Positions 14,490-23,404 of a stretch of DNA of 64,000 nt are shown here, piece by piece (within the stretch, counting starts at the first letter, position 1; each line of letters begins with the position of its first letter). The notes beneath the pieces were generated by a model. It did no database searches. It was not told the DNA's origin and saw only the letters and a list, made by a program, of their open reading frames with translations. A program made the position numbers and the translations under genes. This stretch comes from Alphaproteobacteria bacterium. Its GTDB lineage: Bacteria > Pseudomonadota > Alphaproteobacteria > Sphingomonadales > Sphingomonadaceae. The stretch is taken from positions 1 through 64,000 of the forward strand of contig JAUHWC010000002.1 of assembly GCA_030424845.1 (NCBI GenBank), read 5' to 3'.

Positions 14490-17162
14490 TCAGAAGGTGA
14501 AGGACAGCGATGCGGCCAGTTCGGTGCCGACATCGTAGCTGTTGATCTCCACGCGGTTTGTGCCGTCGGTCTGGTATTCGCGGTTCGGACGGCCGAAGAT
14601 GTTGCGCGCTTCGAGCGAAAGCTCCACCTCGCTGCCGAACAGCTCCAGCCCCTGGCGATAGACGAGATCCACCGTAAGGCCGGGATTCTCGACGATATCG
14701 GGCAGGCCGGCCGTGCCGCGGCTGGTCACGCGCTCGCTGGCATAGTTCACCAGCACGGTGAACTGCTGCAGCTGGTCGATATCTTCCAGGCTCAGCTGGA
14801 AGTTCACCAGGTGATCGCTCTGCCCGGTCAGCGGACGGCCGTCGATGAACAGGTTGGTCGCTGCCGTCGGACCACCCGGAAACAGCTGGGTGATGTCACC
14901 CGCCTGCACCGAGATTTCCGACTGGGTGTAGGTATAGTTGGCGAAGACCAGCAGCTCCTTGCTTTCGAGTAAGCCGCCCATGTCATACAGTTCGAAGGTA
15001 TACTGCAGGTCAGCCTCGACACCCCACAAGGTGGCGCTCGGGGCATTGGCGAAGCTGGTCAACTGGCTGTTGTCCGAGAAGGTCGAGAAGGCTTCGATCG
15101 GGTTCTTGATGTCCTTGTAGAAGCCGGCCATAGATACCCGGTCGCTACCGCCGAGATAGTATTCCCCGCGCAGTTCCAGGTTGGTCAGTTCGCTGTCCGT
15201 CAACAACGGGTTGCCATTGAACTGGCGGTTGGTTTCCGGATCGTAATAGGTCTGGAAGATCAGCTCGCGGAACTGCGGGCGGGCGATGGTGCGGCTGGCG
15301 CTGGCGCGGACCTGCAGCCCGTCGGCCGGTTCGACCGTTACGGTCGCACCCGGCAACCAGTAGCTGTTGCTGAGCGCGGTGGCGCTGGTGGAATTGAGCG
15401 GGGTCGCAAAGACTTCCACCGGGGTCACCGACTGTTCGGCATCTTCATAGCGAACGCCGACATCGACGGTGACGCCAAGCACAGGCTCCGCGCTGATCTT
15501 GCCGTAGGCGCCGTGGATCAGCAGTTCGGCCTGGAACGCCGGGTCGCTCTCGGTGGATTCGATCAGGCCGATGTTGAAGGCATCGATCACCGCATCGCCC
15601 AGCAGCAGGTCAGGCCGCAGAAGGCCCACCGCATCGGGGAAATCGGTGGAGGCATTGAACAGGAATTCACGCCGTTCGGAGTAGCGATCGGTATCGCTGT
15701 AGGCATAGCCTACCGTCAGCGTGGCCCAGTCCAGCACCGGATAGCTGAAATCGATCCCGCCGTACCACAACTCTTCCTTCAGGTCGGAGAACACGACGCT
15801 GGCATCGCCGGTCTGGCGGTCCAGCACGTTGATGAAGAAGTCCGACAAGGGGCCCTGTGCATTGTCGCGCACATAGGTGAAGGTGTATTCGAACGGGGCC
15901 TCGCGCTGCGTCTGGGCAAAGCCGCCGCGCAGGTCCACGCCGAGGTCGCCGAACTCCAGCTCGGCAACCAGCTGGCTGTCGATCAGCTGGCGTTCGTACC
16001 AGGCGGTCTTCTGCTGCTGGATGCTGTCATCATCCTGGAAATCCTCGCCTTGGGAAAGCGTGGTCTGCTTCACCGTGTCGCGGATGAACAGGTTGGTGAA
16101 GCGGAAGACATGGTCCCCCAGCTCCAGCCCGAAGCCGAGCATGGCATTGGCAAGGATGCGGTTGTCCGTCACCACATCGCGGAAATCGCTATCGAGCGAG
16201 AAGTCGGCGAGCACGGATTGCGAGGTGATGTCGCGCGTGCGCCACTTGTTGCTGATCGACATGGTCGCAACCACGCCCAGGCGGCCGTCGTCCCCGACAT
16301 CGGTAGCTGTGCCGCCGGTCAGGCTGGCAGACCAGTTGGCCGGGACATCACCCAGCTTCTGCACCAGCAAGAGGTTGGGATTGCCAAGGTCGCGGGCGAT
16401 CGCCTGCTGGTCCACAGCGAGGTCATCCATGCGCAGGCCGCTGTCGAGGAAGGCCTGCAGCGCGGGTGCCGTCTTGGCCGGGTCACGCGTGCCATCGTCG
16501 AAGCCGAACCAGTCGAAATCGGAACCGTAGTAGGACAGGCCTTCGTGGAAGGTCGTCTCGGTATTGCCCGAAATGCTGCCGCCCACGGTCAGGAAGCTCT
16601 CGTCCGGAATGGCGCGGGTCGTCAGGTTGATCACGCCGCCGCCGAATTCGCCGGGGAAGTTGGCGGAATAGGTCTTCTGCACCAGCGAGCTGGCCACGAC
16701 ATTGGTCGGGAAGATGTCCAGCGGCACCACGCGGCTCAGCGGTTGCGGTGAAGGAAGCGGCAGCCCGTTCAGCAGCGCCAGCGAATAACGATCGCCGAGG
16801 CCGCGGACATAGACGAAACCCTGTCCCTGGACGGACAGGCCGGTGACGCGGCCCAGCGCGCCGGCGATGTCGCCTTCGCCCGTGCGCGCGATCTGCTCTG
16901 TGGACAGCACGCTGACAACCTGGGTTGACGAGCGCACCGGATCGCGGTTACGCCGGCCGGTAACGATGATCCGGTCCCCGCCGGGAATGGAGATATCGGG
17001 GGCATCCAGCTCCTCCTCGGGAGCGGCCATGGTGTCATTCTCGTCGAGGATTTCTGCAGCAGCTTCTGCATCAGCGCCTGCATCCTGTGCGAAAGCCGCG
17101 CCAGGAAAGGTGAGCGCGGTGGTGAGCAGAAGCAGCCCCGCCAGCTGCTTGCCAGTTTTCAT
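14490..17162 (-). CDS. TonB-dependent outer-membrane receptor
   Basis: An 890-residue receptor from the ATG at 17162 (GAGGGA upstream). It has a signal peptide (cleavage after AFAQ), a plug domain about residues 70-200 (QVVSVLSTEQIARTGEGD, VYVRGLGDRYS, GEFGGGVINLTT) and a 22-strand-type barrel ending in Phe (SLSFTF). It imports a ligand across the outer membrane with TonB energy. It lies 126 bp after the lipoprotein gene 18875-17289 on the same strand; similar receptor-lipoprotein pairs are common in sphingomonads. The ligand is unknown; links to phosphorus compounds are only suggested by the neighbours. Confidence 0.93.
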   Translation of the reverse strand: MKTGKQLAGLLLLTTALTFPGAAFAQDAGADAEAAAEILDENDTMAAPEEELDAPDISIPGGDRIIVTGRRNRDPVRSSTQVVSVLSTEQIARTGEGDIAGALGRVTGLSVQGQGFVYVRGLGDRYSLALLNGLPLPSPQPLSRVVPLDIFPTNVVASSLVQKTYSANFPGEFGGGVINLTTRAIPDESFLTVGGSISGNTETTFHEGLSYYGSDFDWFGFDDGTRDPAKTAPALQAFLDSGLRMDDLAVDQQAIARDLGNPNLLLVQKLGDVPANWSASLTGGTATDVGDDGRLGVVATMSISNKWRTRDITSQSVLADFSLDSDFRDVVTDNRILANAMLGFGLELGDHVFRFTNLFIRDTVKQTTLSQGEDFQDDDSIQQQKTAWYERQLIDSQLVAELEFGDLGVDLRGGFAQTQREAPFEYTFTYVRDNAQGPLSDFFINVLDRQTGDASVVFSDLKEELWYGGIDFSYPVLDWATLTVGYAYSDTDRYSERREFLFNASTDFPDAVGLLRPDLLLGDAVIDAFNIGLIESTESDPAFQAELLIHGAYGKISAEPVLGVTVDVGVRYEDAEQSVTPVEVFATPLNSTSATALSNSYWLPGATVTVEPADGLQVRASASRTIARPQFRELIFQTYYDPETNRQFNGNPLLTDSELTNLELRGEYYLGGSDRVSMAGFYKDIKNPIEAFSTFSDNSQLTSFANAPSATLWGVEADLQYTFELYDMGGLLESKELLVFANYTYTQSEISVQAGDITQLFPGGPTAATNLFIDGRPLTGQSDHLVNFQLSLEDIDQLQQFTVLVNYASERVTSRGTAGLPDIVENPGLTVDLVYRQGLELFGSEVELSLEARNIFGRPNREYQTDGTNRVEINSYDVGTELAASLSFTF

Positions 17163-17288
17163 GATGTCAGATTCCCTCATGAGACGATCCGGAAAATGTG
17201 GTCGGGCAAGGAACGCCCGATGAGAAATGGGAGAGGGGAGGCGAACACCGGCCGGGCTGGCCGAGGTGCGCCTCCCCTTTCGATCGGC

Positions 17289-18875
17289 TTAGTTGAAGAC
17301 CGGGATCGCCGTGCAGGCGCCGGTGTTGTTGCCGAAGGTGATGGCCGCGGAATCGCAGGTCCAGCCCTGGGTCCAGTCATTGGCGGCAGAGACTGCGCCG
17401 ATGAAGGTGACCGCATCGAAGAAGCTGGAAAGGGCCGTCACGTCGAAGATGGTGGCGAAACCGTCTTCGCTGGCACCGTTCAGGTAACCGGCGACCAACG
17501 TGTTGGCAAAGGCCTTGTTGTTGCCTGCGCCGGCATCGAAGATCGCCTCGGCGTCGGCGGCGGTCACGCCGTCGCTGCCGTTGCGGAAGTTCGTTGCACA
17601 CTCCAGGGCGACCGAGTTGAAGCGCGGTGCGCCGACGTCGTCGAGGCCGGCATTCGCATCACGCACGGTTTCCTGGTCATCGATGCGGATACAGGGCGTG
17701 GTGGCGGAGGAGGCATCGACGATCACACCGTTGTACAGGCCATAGTCGGCACCGCCACGAATGCGAACCACCTGGTCATCGTTCTTGCGCTGGATGAAGG
17801 TGAAGTTCGAGATGGTGGTGTTCTGGCGCGGGGTTTCGTCTTCCTTGCCGTTGCTGGAGTCCGCTTCGATGATCGTGTCACCGATGCCGGGACGCTGGGC
17901 AGCGATCACATACTGCATGTTTGCCTTCACGCCGGTGTCGGTATCCAGCGAATCGTCTTCGGCGCCGGCGACGATCAGGTTCTTGATGTTCACGAAGCCA
18001 CCGAAGAATTCGACACCGTCATCCGAGGAGTTGACCGACTGGATGAAGCTCAGCTTCGTATCCGGGCCGGTGCCGCCGGTGGTCAGCGATTGCAGTTCGC
18101 TGTCGCCCGATAGCACGAAACCCGAGTACCGGATCTGGACATATGCCATCTCGCCCGAACCGCCGGTGGTTTCCGCACCGCCGAAGAAGTTCGGCTGGGC
18201 CGCGCCTTCCACCTGGCGTTCGCAATCCACCGTACCCGGGGTTGCCAGCGCTTCGAAGCAGTCGGTGACCGGCGAACGGCCGGACAGCACCACACCGCCC
18301 CACTGGCCGGAGGAATTGTCACCATTCAGGCCGAGGATGTTGTCACGGCTGGTGAAGATGATCGGCTGGTTGGCAGTGCCGACGGCGTTGATGGTGTTGC
18401 CGCGGGTCACGTTCAGGAAGGACGAACCCGAAGCGTAGATGATCACGCCGGGTTCGATGGTCAGTTCGACATTGGTGTCGGAAAGGCCGTCCGAGTTGTC
18501 CGCAGCCGGGCCGCCGTCGGTGCCGACCGAGACCTGGCCGGGCAGGCGGTAGAGCAGGCCGGGAACCCGGGTCAGCGTGGAGGACGCGTTGAAGCGCAGC
18601 GGCGTTGCGCAAACGCGCCATTCGCCTTCAGGGCCGGTGATCGTGCCTTCATCGGTCAGGCCCTGCGGGTCGTTGATGGTGGGGCAGCCATTGGCCGGGG
18701 TGACCAGCGCCTGGGTCGGCGTGGGGGTTGGCGTGGGGGTGGGCGCCGGGTTGTTGGTGGTATTGTTGATGGTCACATTGCCACCGGTACCGGGCGAGGC
18801 GATTTCTTCAGGGCCGCAGGCGGAAAGTGCCAGGATGGAGCAGCCAAGAACAAGAGTACGGGTAAGGTTGGTCAC
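17289..18875 (-). CDS. Large lipoprotein with parallel beta-helix-like repeats
   Basis: A 528-residue lipoprotein from a GTG at 18875 (GAGGGGA 9 bases upstream). The lipobox is ALSACG, followed by a Pro-Thr linker (PTPTPTPTP). The rest is Gly/Asn/Asp-rich with repeated short strands (VELTIEPGVIIYASG, FVNIKNLIVAGAEDDS, DYGLYNGVIVDASS), as in right-handed beta-helix proteins. It is paired with the downstream TonB receptor and is probably a surface or periplasmic partner for it. The region upstream has several TGTGAC(A/G) repeats (18953-18979). Enzymatic activity is unknown. Confidence 0.78.
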   Translation of the reverse strand: MTNLTRTLVLGCSILALSACGPEEIASPGTGGNVTINNTTNNPAPTPTPTPTPTQALVTPANGCPTINDPQGLTDEGTITGPEGEWRVCATPLRFNASSTLTRVPGLLYRLPGQVSVGTDGGPAADNSDGLSDTNVELTIEPGVIIYASGSSFLNVTRGNTINAVGTANQPIIFTSRDNILGLNGDNSSGQWGGVVLSGRSPVTDCFEALATPGTVDCERQVEGAAQPNFFGGAETTGGSGEMAYVQIRYSGFVLSGDSELQSLTTGGTGPDTKLSFIQSVNSSDDGVEFFGGFVNIKNLIVAGAEDDSLDTDTGVKANMQYVIAAQRPGIGDTIIEADSSNGKEDETPRQNTTISNFTFIQRKNDDQVVRIRGGADYGLYNGVIVDASSATTPCIRIDDQETVRDANAGLDDVGAPRFNSVALECATNFRNGSDGVTAADAEAIFDAGAGNNKAFANTLVAGYLNGASEDGFATIFDVTALSSFFDAVTFIGAVSAANDWTQGWTCDSAAITFGNNTGACTAIPVFN

Positions 18876-19176
18876 AGCGAGCGGTCCCCTCAAAAAACCG
18901 AGAATCGAAAAGGATGCGATTTCGTGTCGCGACTCGCCAGCTAGGGACCGGGTGTGACAGTTTGCGGACTGTGTGACAGCCATCTTGCACTATCCACAGC
19001 AACCGCCGTGGCCATCGGATGTCCGCCCGGAGACAGGGATGAGTCCCGCCCGATTTTCCTGCGGAAGCACCTCTCCGAACCCGACTATTGCAGTTTTGTG
19101 ACATTGTGACGGTTTTGTTGCGAAACCGCCGTGGTGGACGCATGGTGAGTCCGGTTTTGGGAAAAGGAGTGATGCC

Positions 19177-19551
19177 ATGATTGCCAATCTGGTGATGGGA
19201 ACGCTGTTCCTTGCACAGGCTGGATCGCTGGCGGCCGTGGGCGAGATGGAAAAGACCGAAACCCACGAGGTCGCTTATGAAACACTGGCCGCAGGCGAAG
19301 CCCGCCAGGCCATCGCAAACCTGGAGGCCCTGCGCGAACAGAACCCGGGCGATCCCGCCCTGCTGATCAACCTTGGCAGTGCCTATGCCGAGCTGGGCGA
19401 TACCGAAGCCGCCGCACGCTATTACCGCGCGGCTGCCGAAAGCGAGATCCGCTACCAGCTGGAACTGGCAGACGGCACCTGGGTCGATTCCCGCCGCGCG
19501 GCGCGCACCGCGCTGCTGCGCCTGGAAGAATCGCGAGTGGCCATGAACTGA
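19177..19551 (+). CDS. Exported TPR protein
   Basis: A 124-residue protein with a hydrophobic N-terminus (NLVMGTLFLAQAG) and about two tetratricopeptide units: AYETLAAGEARQAIANLEAL and PALLINLGSAYAELGDTEAAARYYRAA. It is divergent to the lipoprotein-receptor pair and shares its promoter region (18876-19176). Such a TPR gene next to the pair suggests a common pathway. GGAG upstream of the ATG (GGAGTGATGCC). Function unknown. Confidence 0.78.
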   Translation: MIANLVMGTLFLAQAGSLAAVGEMEKTETHEVAYETLAAGEARQAIANLEALREQNPGDPALLINLGSAYAELGDTEAAARYYRAAAESEIRYQLELADGTWVDSRRAARTALLRLEESRVAMN

Positions 19552-19626
19552 AGCCCTTCGGCCTTCCATTTGGTAGCGACGTGATAGAGCCCTTCCCCGG
19601 CCACCCGGGAAACGGGATCGCAAGAA

Positions 19627-19659
19627 GGCCCGGCGGTCCGCGCCGCCGGGCCTTTTTTT
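19627..19659 (+). terminator. Strong rho-independent terminator
   Basis: Perfect 10-bp stem GGCCCGGCGG / CCGCCGGGCC, loop TCCGCG, then seven T. It ends the TPR transcript and insulates the secretion operon that begins right after it. Confidence 0.9.
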
Positions 19660-19667
19660 GTGCCGCA

Positions 19668-19685
19668 CTGTCACGCACGTGTCAT
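19668..19685 (+). promoter_or_regulatory. Pho-box-like site before the type IV secretion operon
   Basis: CTGTCAC-GCAC-GTGTCAT: two 7-bp half-sites 11 bp apart, the spacing of PhoB sites (consensus CTGTCAT-N4-CTGTCAY). It lies 40 bp before the GTG of virB1. Half-site agreement is good; the central 4 bases are not A/T-rich as in enterobacteria. Confidence 0.4.
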
Positions 19686-19725
19686 TTGTTGTAAGCAAAG
19701 AGCCGCGATTGGAGGCTATGCCCAA

Positions 19726-20355
19726 GTGATTCTGACACGTTCCCTCGCTGCCATCGCGCTGGCCGTGCCCGCGGCATTTGCCGTGCCTGCACAGGCCGAT
19801 GTGCTGGAAGTGGGCGATAGCGGCGAAGCGCGCTGGGTGTCAGGAGCCGGCGCTCTGGTGGTTCAGGCCGGAAGCACAAGCGAGCTGGCAGAAGTACCGG
19901 GCACCGCACAAGCCGTGCCGGAGGCCGCCGTGGCCGATACACGCCGCCATGCCGGGGGCATTCCTGAACGCTATGCCCCGCTGGTGGAGCAACTTTCCGC
20001 GAAATACGACCTCTCGCCCGCGCTGATCGAGGCGGTGGTTTGGCAGGAAAGCCGTTGGCGCGAGAATGCCGTGTCGCCTGCCGGTGCACGCGGGCTTGCC
20101 CAGCTTATGCCCGGCACCGCACGCGAGCTTGGCGTGAACGCGGACGATCCTGCCGCCAACCTTGAAGGCGGCGCCCGCTACCTGCGCGAACAGCTCGACC
20201 GTTTCGACGGCGACCTCGAACGCGCGCTTGCGGCCTACAACGCCGGGCCAGGCCGCGTGATCCGCGCCAATGGCATCCCGCGCATTCGCGAAACACAGAA
20301 TTATGTCAGCTCCATCATGGGCCGACTGTCGAACCATTCCCGGAGTACTGAATAG
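19726..20355 (+). CDS. virB1: VirB1-type lytic transglycosylase
   Basis: A 210-residue exported protein. The GTG at 19726 is preferred because GGAGG lies 10 bases before it and a clean signal peptide follows (ILTRSLAAIALAVPAAFA, cleaved after AQA). The SLT domain has catalytic E108 (WQESRW), GLAQLMPGTA and AYNAGPG. It opens peptidoglycan for the secretion channel. It is two bases before virB2. It is clearly related to the transglycosylase at 2605. Confidence 0.88.
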   Translation: MILTRSLAAIALAVPAAFAVPAQADVLEVGDSGEARWVSGAGALVVQAGSTSELAEVPGTAQAVPEAAVADTRRHAGGIPERYAPLVEQLSAKYDLSPALIEAVVWQESRWRENAVSPAGARGLAQLMPGTARELGVNADDPAANLEGGARYLREQLDRFDGDLERALAAYNAGPGRVIRANGIPRIRETQNYVSSIMGRLSNHSRSTE

Positions 20356-20357
20356 AA

Positions 20358-20669
20358 ATGTCGTTCAAAGCCCGCCTGACCGCTCCCCTTGCAGCCCTCG
20401 CCGCGCTTCTTGCGCCGGTTGCCGCGCATGCGCAGTCCACCGCCGGCGCCGGCCCGATCGAGGCTGCCTTTGCCTGGATGCAGGCAACGCTGCTGGGCCA
20501 GATCGCCACCATGGTTGCCGTGATGGCCGTTGCTGCCGTGGGCTTCATGATGCTGACCGGCCGCATGAACTGGCGCTTCGGCGCCACCGTGATCATCGGC
20601 TGCTTCATCATCTTCGGCGCGGCCACCATCGTCGGCGGCATCCAGTCTGCCGCAGGCGGCGCGGGCTGA
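20358..20669 (+). CDS. virB2: VirB2-type pilin
   Basis: A 103-residue protein with a long signal peptide (cleavage after AHAQ, residue about 26) and two membrane helices (about 47-65 and 72-92) typical of TrbC/VirB2 pilins, ending in GGIQSAAGGAG. It is the major pilus subunit of type IV secretion, held in the inner membrane before assembly. Its position right after virB1 is canonical. Confidence 0.88.
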   Translation: MSFKARLTAPLAALAALLAPVAAHAQSTAGAGPIEAAFAWMQATLLGQIATMVAVMAVAAVGFMMLTGRMNWRFGATVIIGCFIIFGAATIVGGIQSAAGGAG

Positions 20670-20673
20670 TCCG

Positions 20674-20955
20674 ATGCAGTTGACCCGCCACCCCGTGCAC
20701 CGTGCGCTCACGCGTCCACAGATGTTCGCCGGGGTTACCTACAACTACTTCATCATCAATGCGCTGGTGACGACCGAGGCCTTCCTTATCCTGAAGAGCC
20801 TGTGGATCATCCCCATTCCCTTCGTGTTGCATGCGATCGGATACTTCGCCTGCCTTCGCGAACCGCGCTTCTTCGACCTGTGGATCACCAAGGTCAGCAA
20901 ATGCCCGCGCGTGAAGAACTACAAGCGCTGGGGCTGCAACAGCTACGCCCCGTAA
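20674..20955 (+). CDS. virB3: VirB3-type inner-membrane protein
   Basis: A 93-residue protein: N-terminal HRALTRPQMFAGV, the VirB3 hallmark, then two membrane helices (residues about 18-52). VirB3 works with VirB4 at the inner membrane during pilus biogenesis. It begins four bases after virB2. Confidence 0.9.
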   Translation: MQLTRHPVHRALTRPQMFAGVTYNYFIINALVTTEAFLILKSLWIIPIPFVLHAIGYFACLREPRFFDLWITKVSKCPRVKNYKRWGCNSYAP

Positions 20956-20977
20956 AGGCGCGCAAAGGAAACTGATT

Positions 20978-23404
20978 ATGGCCAAATGGCTTGGAGCCGC
21001 AGCGTGGAGCGCGAAGGAAGCGCAAGCCGGCGATCGCCTGCCCTATGCGCAGCTGGTCGATTCCGATGTCGTGCTGCTGCGTGACGGATCGCTGATGGGC
21101 GCGCTGCAGGTTCCCGGCCTGCTATTCGAGACCGAGGATACCGATGCGCTCAACGCCCACGCCGCCACGCGCGAGGTAATGCTGCGTTCCAATCTCGACG
21201 GGCGCTTCGTGCTCTATCACCACGTCATCCGCCGCCGCGTCTCGGTGGAACTGGAAGCCAGTTTCGATGATCCGCTGTCCGCGCATATCGATGCCAGTTG
21301 GCGCAGGAAGCTATCCTCCGGATCGCTGTTCGTGAATGACCAGTTCATCACCCTGGTGCGCCGCCCGGCGCGCGGCAAGGCGGGCTGGGGCGAAAAGCTG
21401 GCCCGCATGTTCGGCGGCAAGGCGAGCGAGGCAGAGGAAGTCGATCCCAAGGACCTGCGCTCCCTTCGCGCAGCCTTGCAGGCGCTGGCTGCATCGCTGG
21501 GTGACTATGGCGCGCAGCCGCTCACTGACTACACCGGTCCCAGCGGCCATGTGAACAACGAGCTGCTGGAGCTGCTTTCCGCGCTCTACAATGGCGAGAT
21601 GCGCCCGGTACGCCGCCCGGATGACGCGACCGATATCGGCAATATGCTGCCCTATCGCCGCGCCAGCTTCGGGATCGACGCCATGGAACTGCGCGGTGCC
21701 GGCGGTGCCGATTTCGCCAGCATCCTGAGCCTCAAGGATTACCCCGACGCCACCAGCCCCGGCTTGCTGGATGCCATGCTGCGCCTGCCGCACGAGATGG
21801 TGGTGACGGAGAGTTTCGCCCCCGAGGAACGCCAGACCGCCCGCGAGAAGATCGACCTGGCCTTGCGCCGCCTGCGTTCGGCTGACGAGGAAGCGCAGGC
21901 CGAACGTGCGGACATGATGGCCGCGCGCGACGAGCTGGGTGCCGGCTCGGTCGCATTCGGGGACCACCACCTGTCCGTGCTGGTCCGCGATGCCACGCTT
22001 GACGGGCTGGACGATGCCACCGCCCGCGTTGCCGCCGCTTTGGCTGATACGGGCGCGATTGCCGTGCGCGAGGATACCAACCTTGAACCGGCCTTCTGGG
22101 GCCAGTTCCCCGGCAACGAGCAATACCTTGTCCGCCGCGCGCTGATCTCCACCGCCAACATGGCTGGCTTCGGGTCGTTGCACGGCTTTGCGCTGGGGCA
22201 GGCGGAAGGCAATCACTGGGGACAAGCCGTCACGCTGCTGCAAACGACCAGCTCGACACCGTTCTTCTTCAATTTCCACCACGGCGACCTGGGCAATTTC
22301 AGCATCATCGGTCCGTCCGGTTCGGGCAAGACGGTGGTGATGAACTTCCTTGCAGCCCAAGCGCAGAAGTTTTCCCCGCGCACCATCCTGTTCGACAAGG
22401 ATCGCGGCGCGGAACTGTTCATTCGCGGGATCGGCGGCAGCTATGACCGCGTGCGTTCGGGCGAGCCATCGGGTTTCAACCCTCTCGCCTTGCCTGACAC
22501 GCCCGTAAACCGCGCCTTCCTGCGCGATTGGCTGGGCGTGCTGCTTTCCGCCCAAGGTCCGGAGGAACTGCAAACCATCGCGCAGGCGGTGGATGCAGCC
22601 TATGCCAACGATCCGGCTCTGCGCCGCCTGCGCCATTTCAAGGAACTGGTGTCCGGCAGCCGCCGCCCGCAGGCGGGCGACCTTGCCGATCGCCTGTCCG
22701 CATGGATCGAGGACGGCGAGCATGGCTGGCTGTTCGACAACGCCACCGACAAGCTGGACCTGTCCACCCGCGTCATGGGTTTTGACATGACCGCGCTACT
22801 GGAAAACCCCAAGCTGCGCACGCCGGTGATGATGTACCTGTTCCACCGCATTGACGAGCGGCTGGACGGCGAGCCGACGATGATCCTGATCGACGAGGGC
22901 TGGAAGGCGCTGGACGACGAGGTGTTCGCCGCCCGCATCCGCGACTGGCTGAAGACCCTGAGGAAGCGCAACGCGCTGGTCGGATTTGCCACCCAGTCTG
23001 CCCGCGATGCGCTGGACAGCCGCATTTCCACCGCGCTGGTGGAACAGACCGCGACGATGATCTTCATGCCCAATGCCCGCGCCCGGGCAGAGGATTACTG
23101 CGAAGGCTTCGGCCTGACCGAACATGAGTTCCACCTGATCAAGTCGCTGCCCGCGCACAGCCGCTGCTTCCTGGTTCGCCAGCCCGATGCCAGCGTGGTC
23201 GTGCGGCTGGACCTTTCTGGCGCACCCGAGGTTCTTACCATCCTTTCCGGGCGGGAAAGCTCCGTTCGCCGGCTTGACCTGCTGCGCGAAGCGGTGGGTG
23301 ATGATCCGGCTCAATGGTATCCTGCACTCACCAACCGCCGATGGCCCGGCACGCCGGGCGGTGTGGATGGCGAGATCGACAGTGACTGGGAGGCTGCCGA
23401 GTGA
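20978..23404 (+). CDS. virB4: VirB4-type secretion ATPase
   Basis: An 808-residue cytoplasmic ATPase. Walker A is GPSGSGKT from G445, Walker B is MILIDE with D639, and the chain covers the whole VirB4/CagE family (N-terminal GSLMGALQVPG part, C-terminal FMPNARARAEDYCEGF). It powers pilus assembly and substrate transfer. It overlaps virB6 by 4 bases (GTGA). Confidence 0.95.
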   Translation: MAKWLGAAAWSAKEAQAGDRLPYAQLVDSDVVLLRDGSLMGALQVPGLLFETEDTDALNAHAATREVMLRSNLDGRFVLYHHVIRRRVSVELEASFDDPLSAHIDASWRRKLSSGSLFVNDQFITLVRRPARGKAGWGEKLARMFGGKASEAEEVDPKDLRSLRAALQALAASLGDYGAQPLTDYTGPSGHVNNELLELLSALYNGEMRPVRRPDDATDIGNMLPYRRASFGIDAMELRGAGGADFASILSLKDYPDATSPGLLDAMLRLPHEMVVTESFAPEERQTAREKIDLALRRLRSADEEAQAERADMMAARDELGAGSVAFGDHHLSVLVRDATLDGLDDATARVAAALADTGAIAVREDTNLEPAFWGQFPGNEQYLVRRALISTANMAGFGSLHGFALGQAEGNHWGQAVTLLQTTSSTPFFFNFHHGDLGNFSIIGPSGSGKTVVMNFLAAQAQKFSPRTILFDKDRGAELFIRGIGGSYDRVRSGEPSGFNPLALPDTPVNRAFLRDWLGVLLSAQGPEELQTIAQAVDAAYANDPALRRLRHFKELVSGSRRPQAGDLADRLSAWIEDGEHGWLFDNATDKLDLSTRVMGFDMTALLENPKLRTPVMMYLFHRIDERLDGEPTMILIDEGWKALDDEVFAARIRDWLKTLRKRNALVGFATQSARDALDSRISTALVEQTATMIFMPNARARAEDYCEGFGLTEHEFHLIKSLPAHSRCFLVRQPDASVVVRLDLSGAPEVLTILSGRESSVRRLDLLREAVGDDPAQWYPALTNRRWPGTPGGVDGEIDSDWEAAE

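Noticed and set aside
15513-16751. 412-residue frame opposite the TonB-receptor gene
   Set aside because: It is the antisense of a well-supported receptor gene; its composition (many Val, Gly, His, Ala without domains) is what a GC-rich shadow frame gives.
18953-19111. Pho boxes among the TGTGAC repeats between the lipoprotein and TPR genes
   Set aside because: The repeats are 19 bp and 8 bp apart, not 11 bp, so they do not fit PhoB spacing. They may be sites of another regulator.
21311-22723. 470-residue frame opposite virB4
   Set aside because: Shadow of virB4, which has intact Walker motifs.
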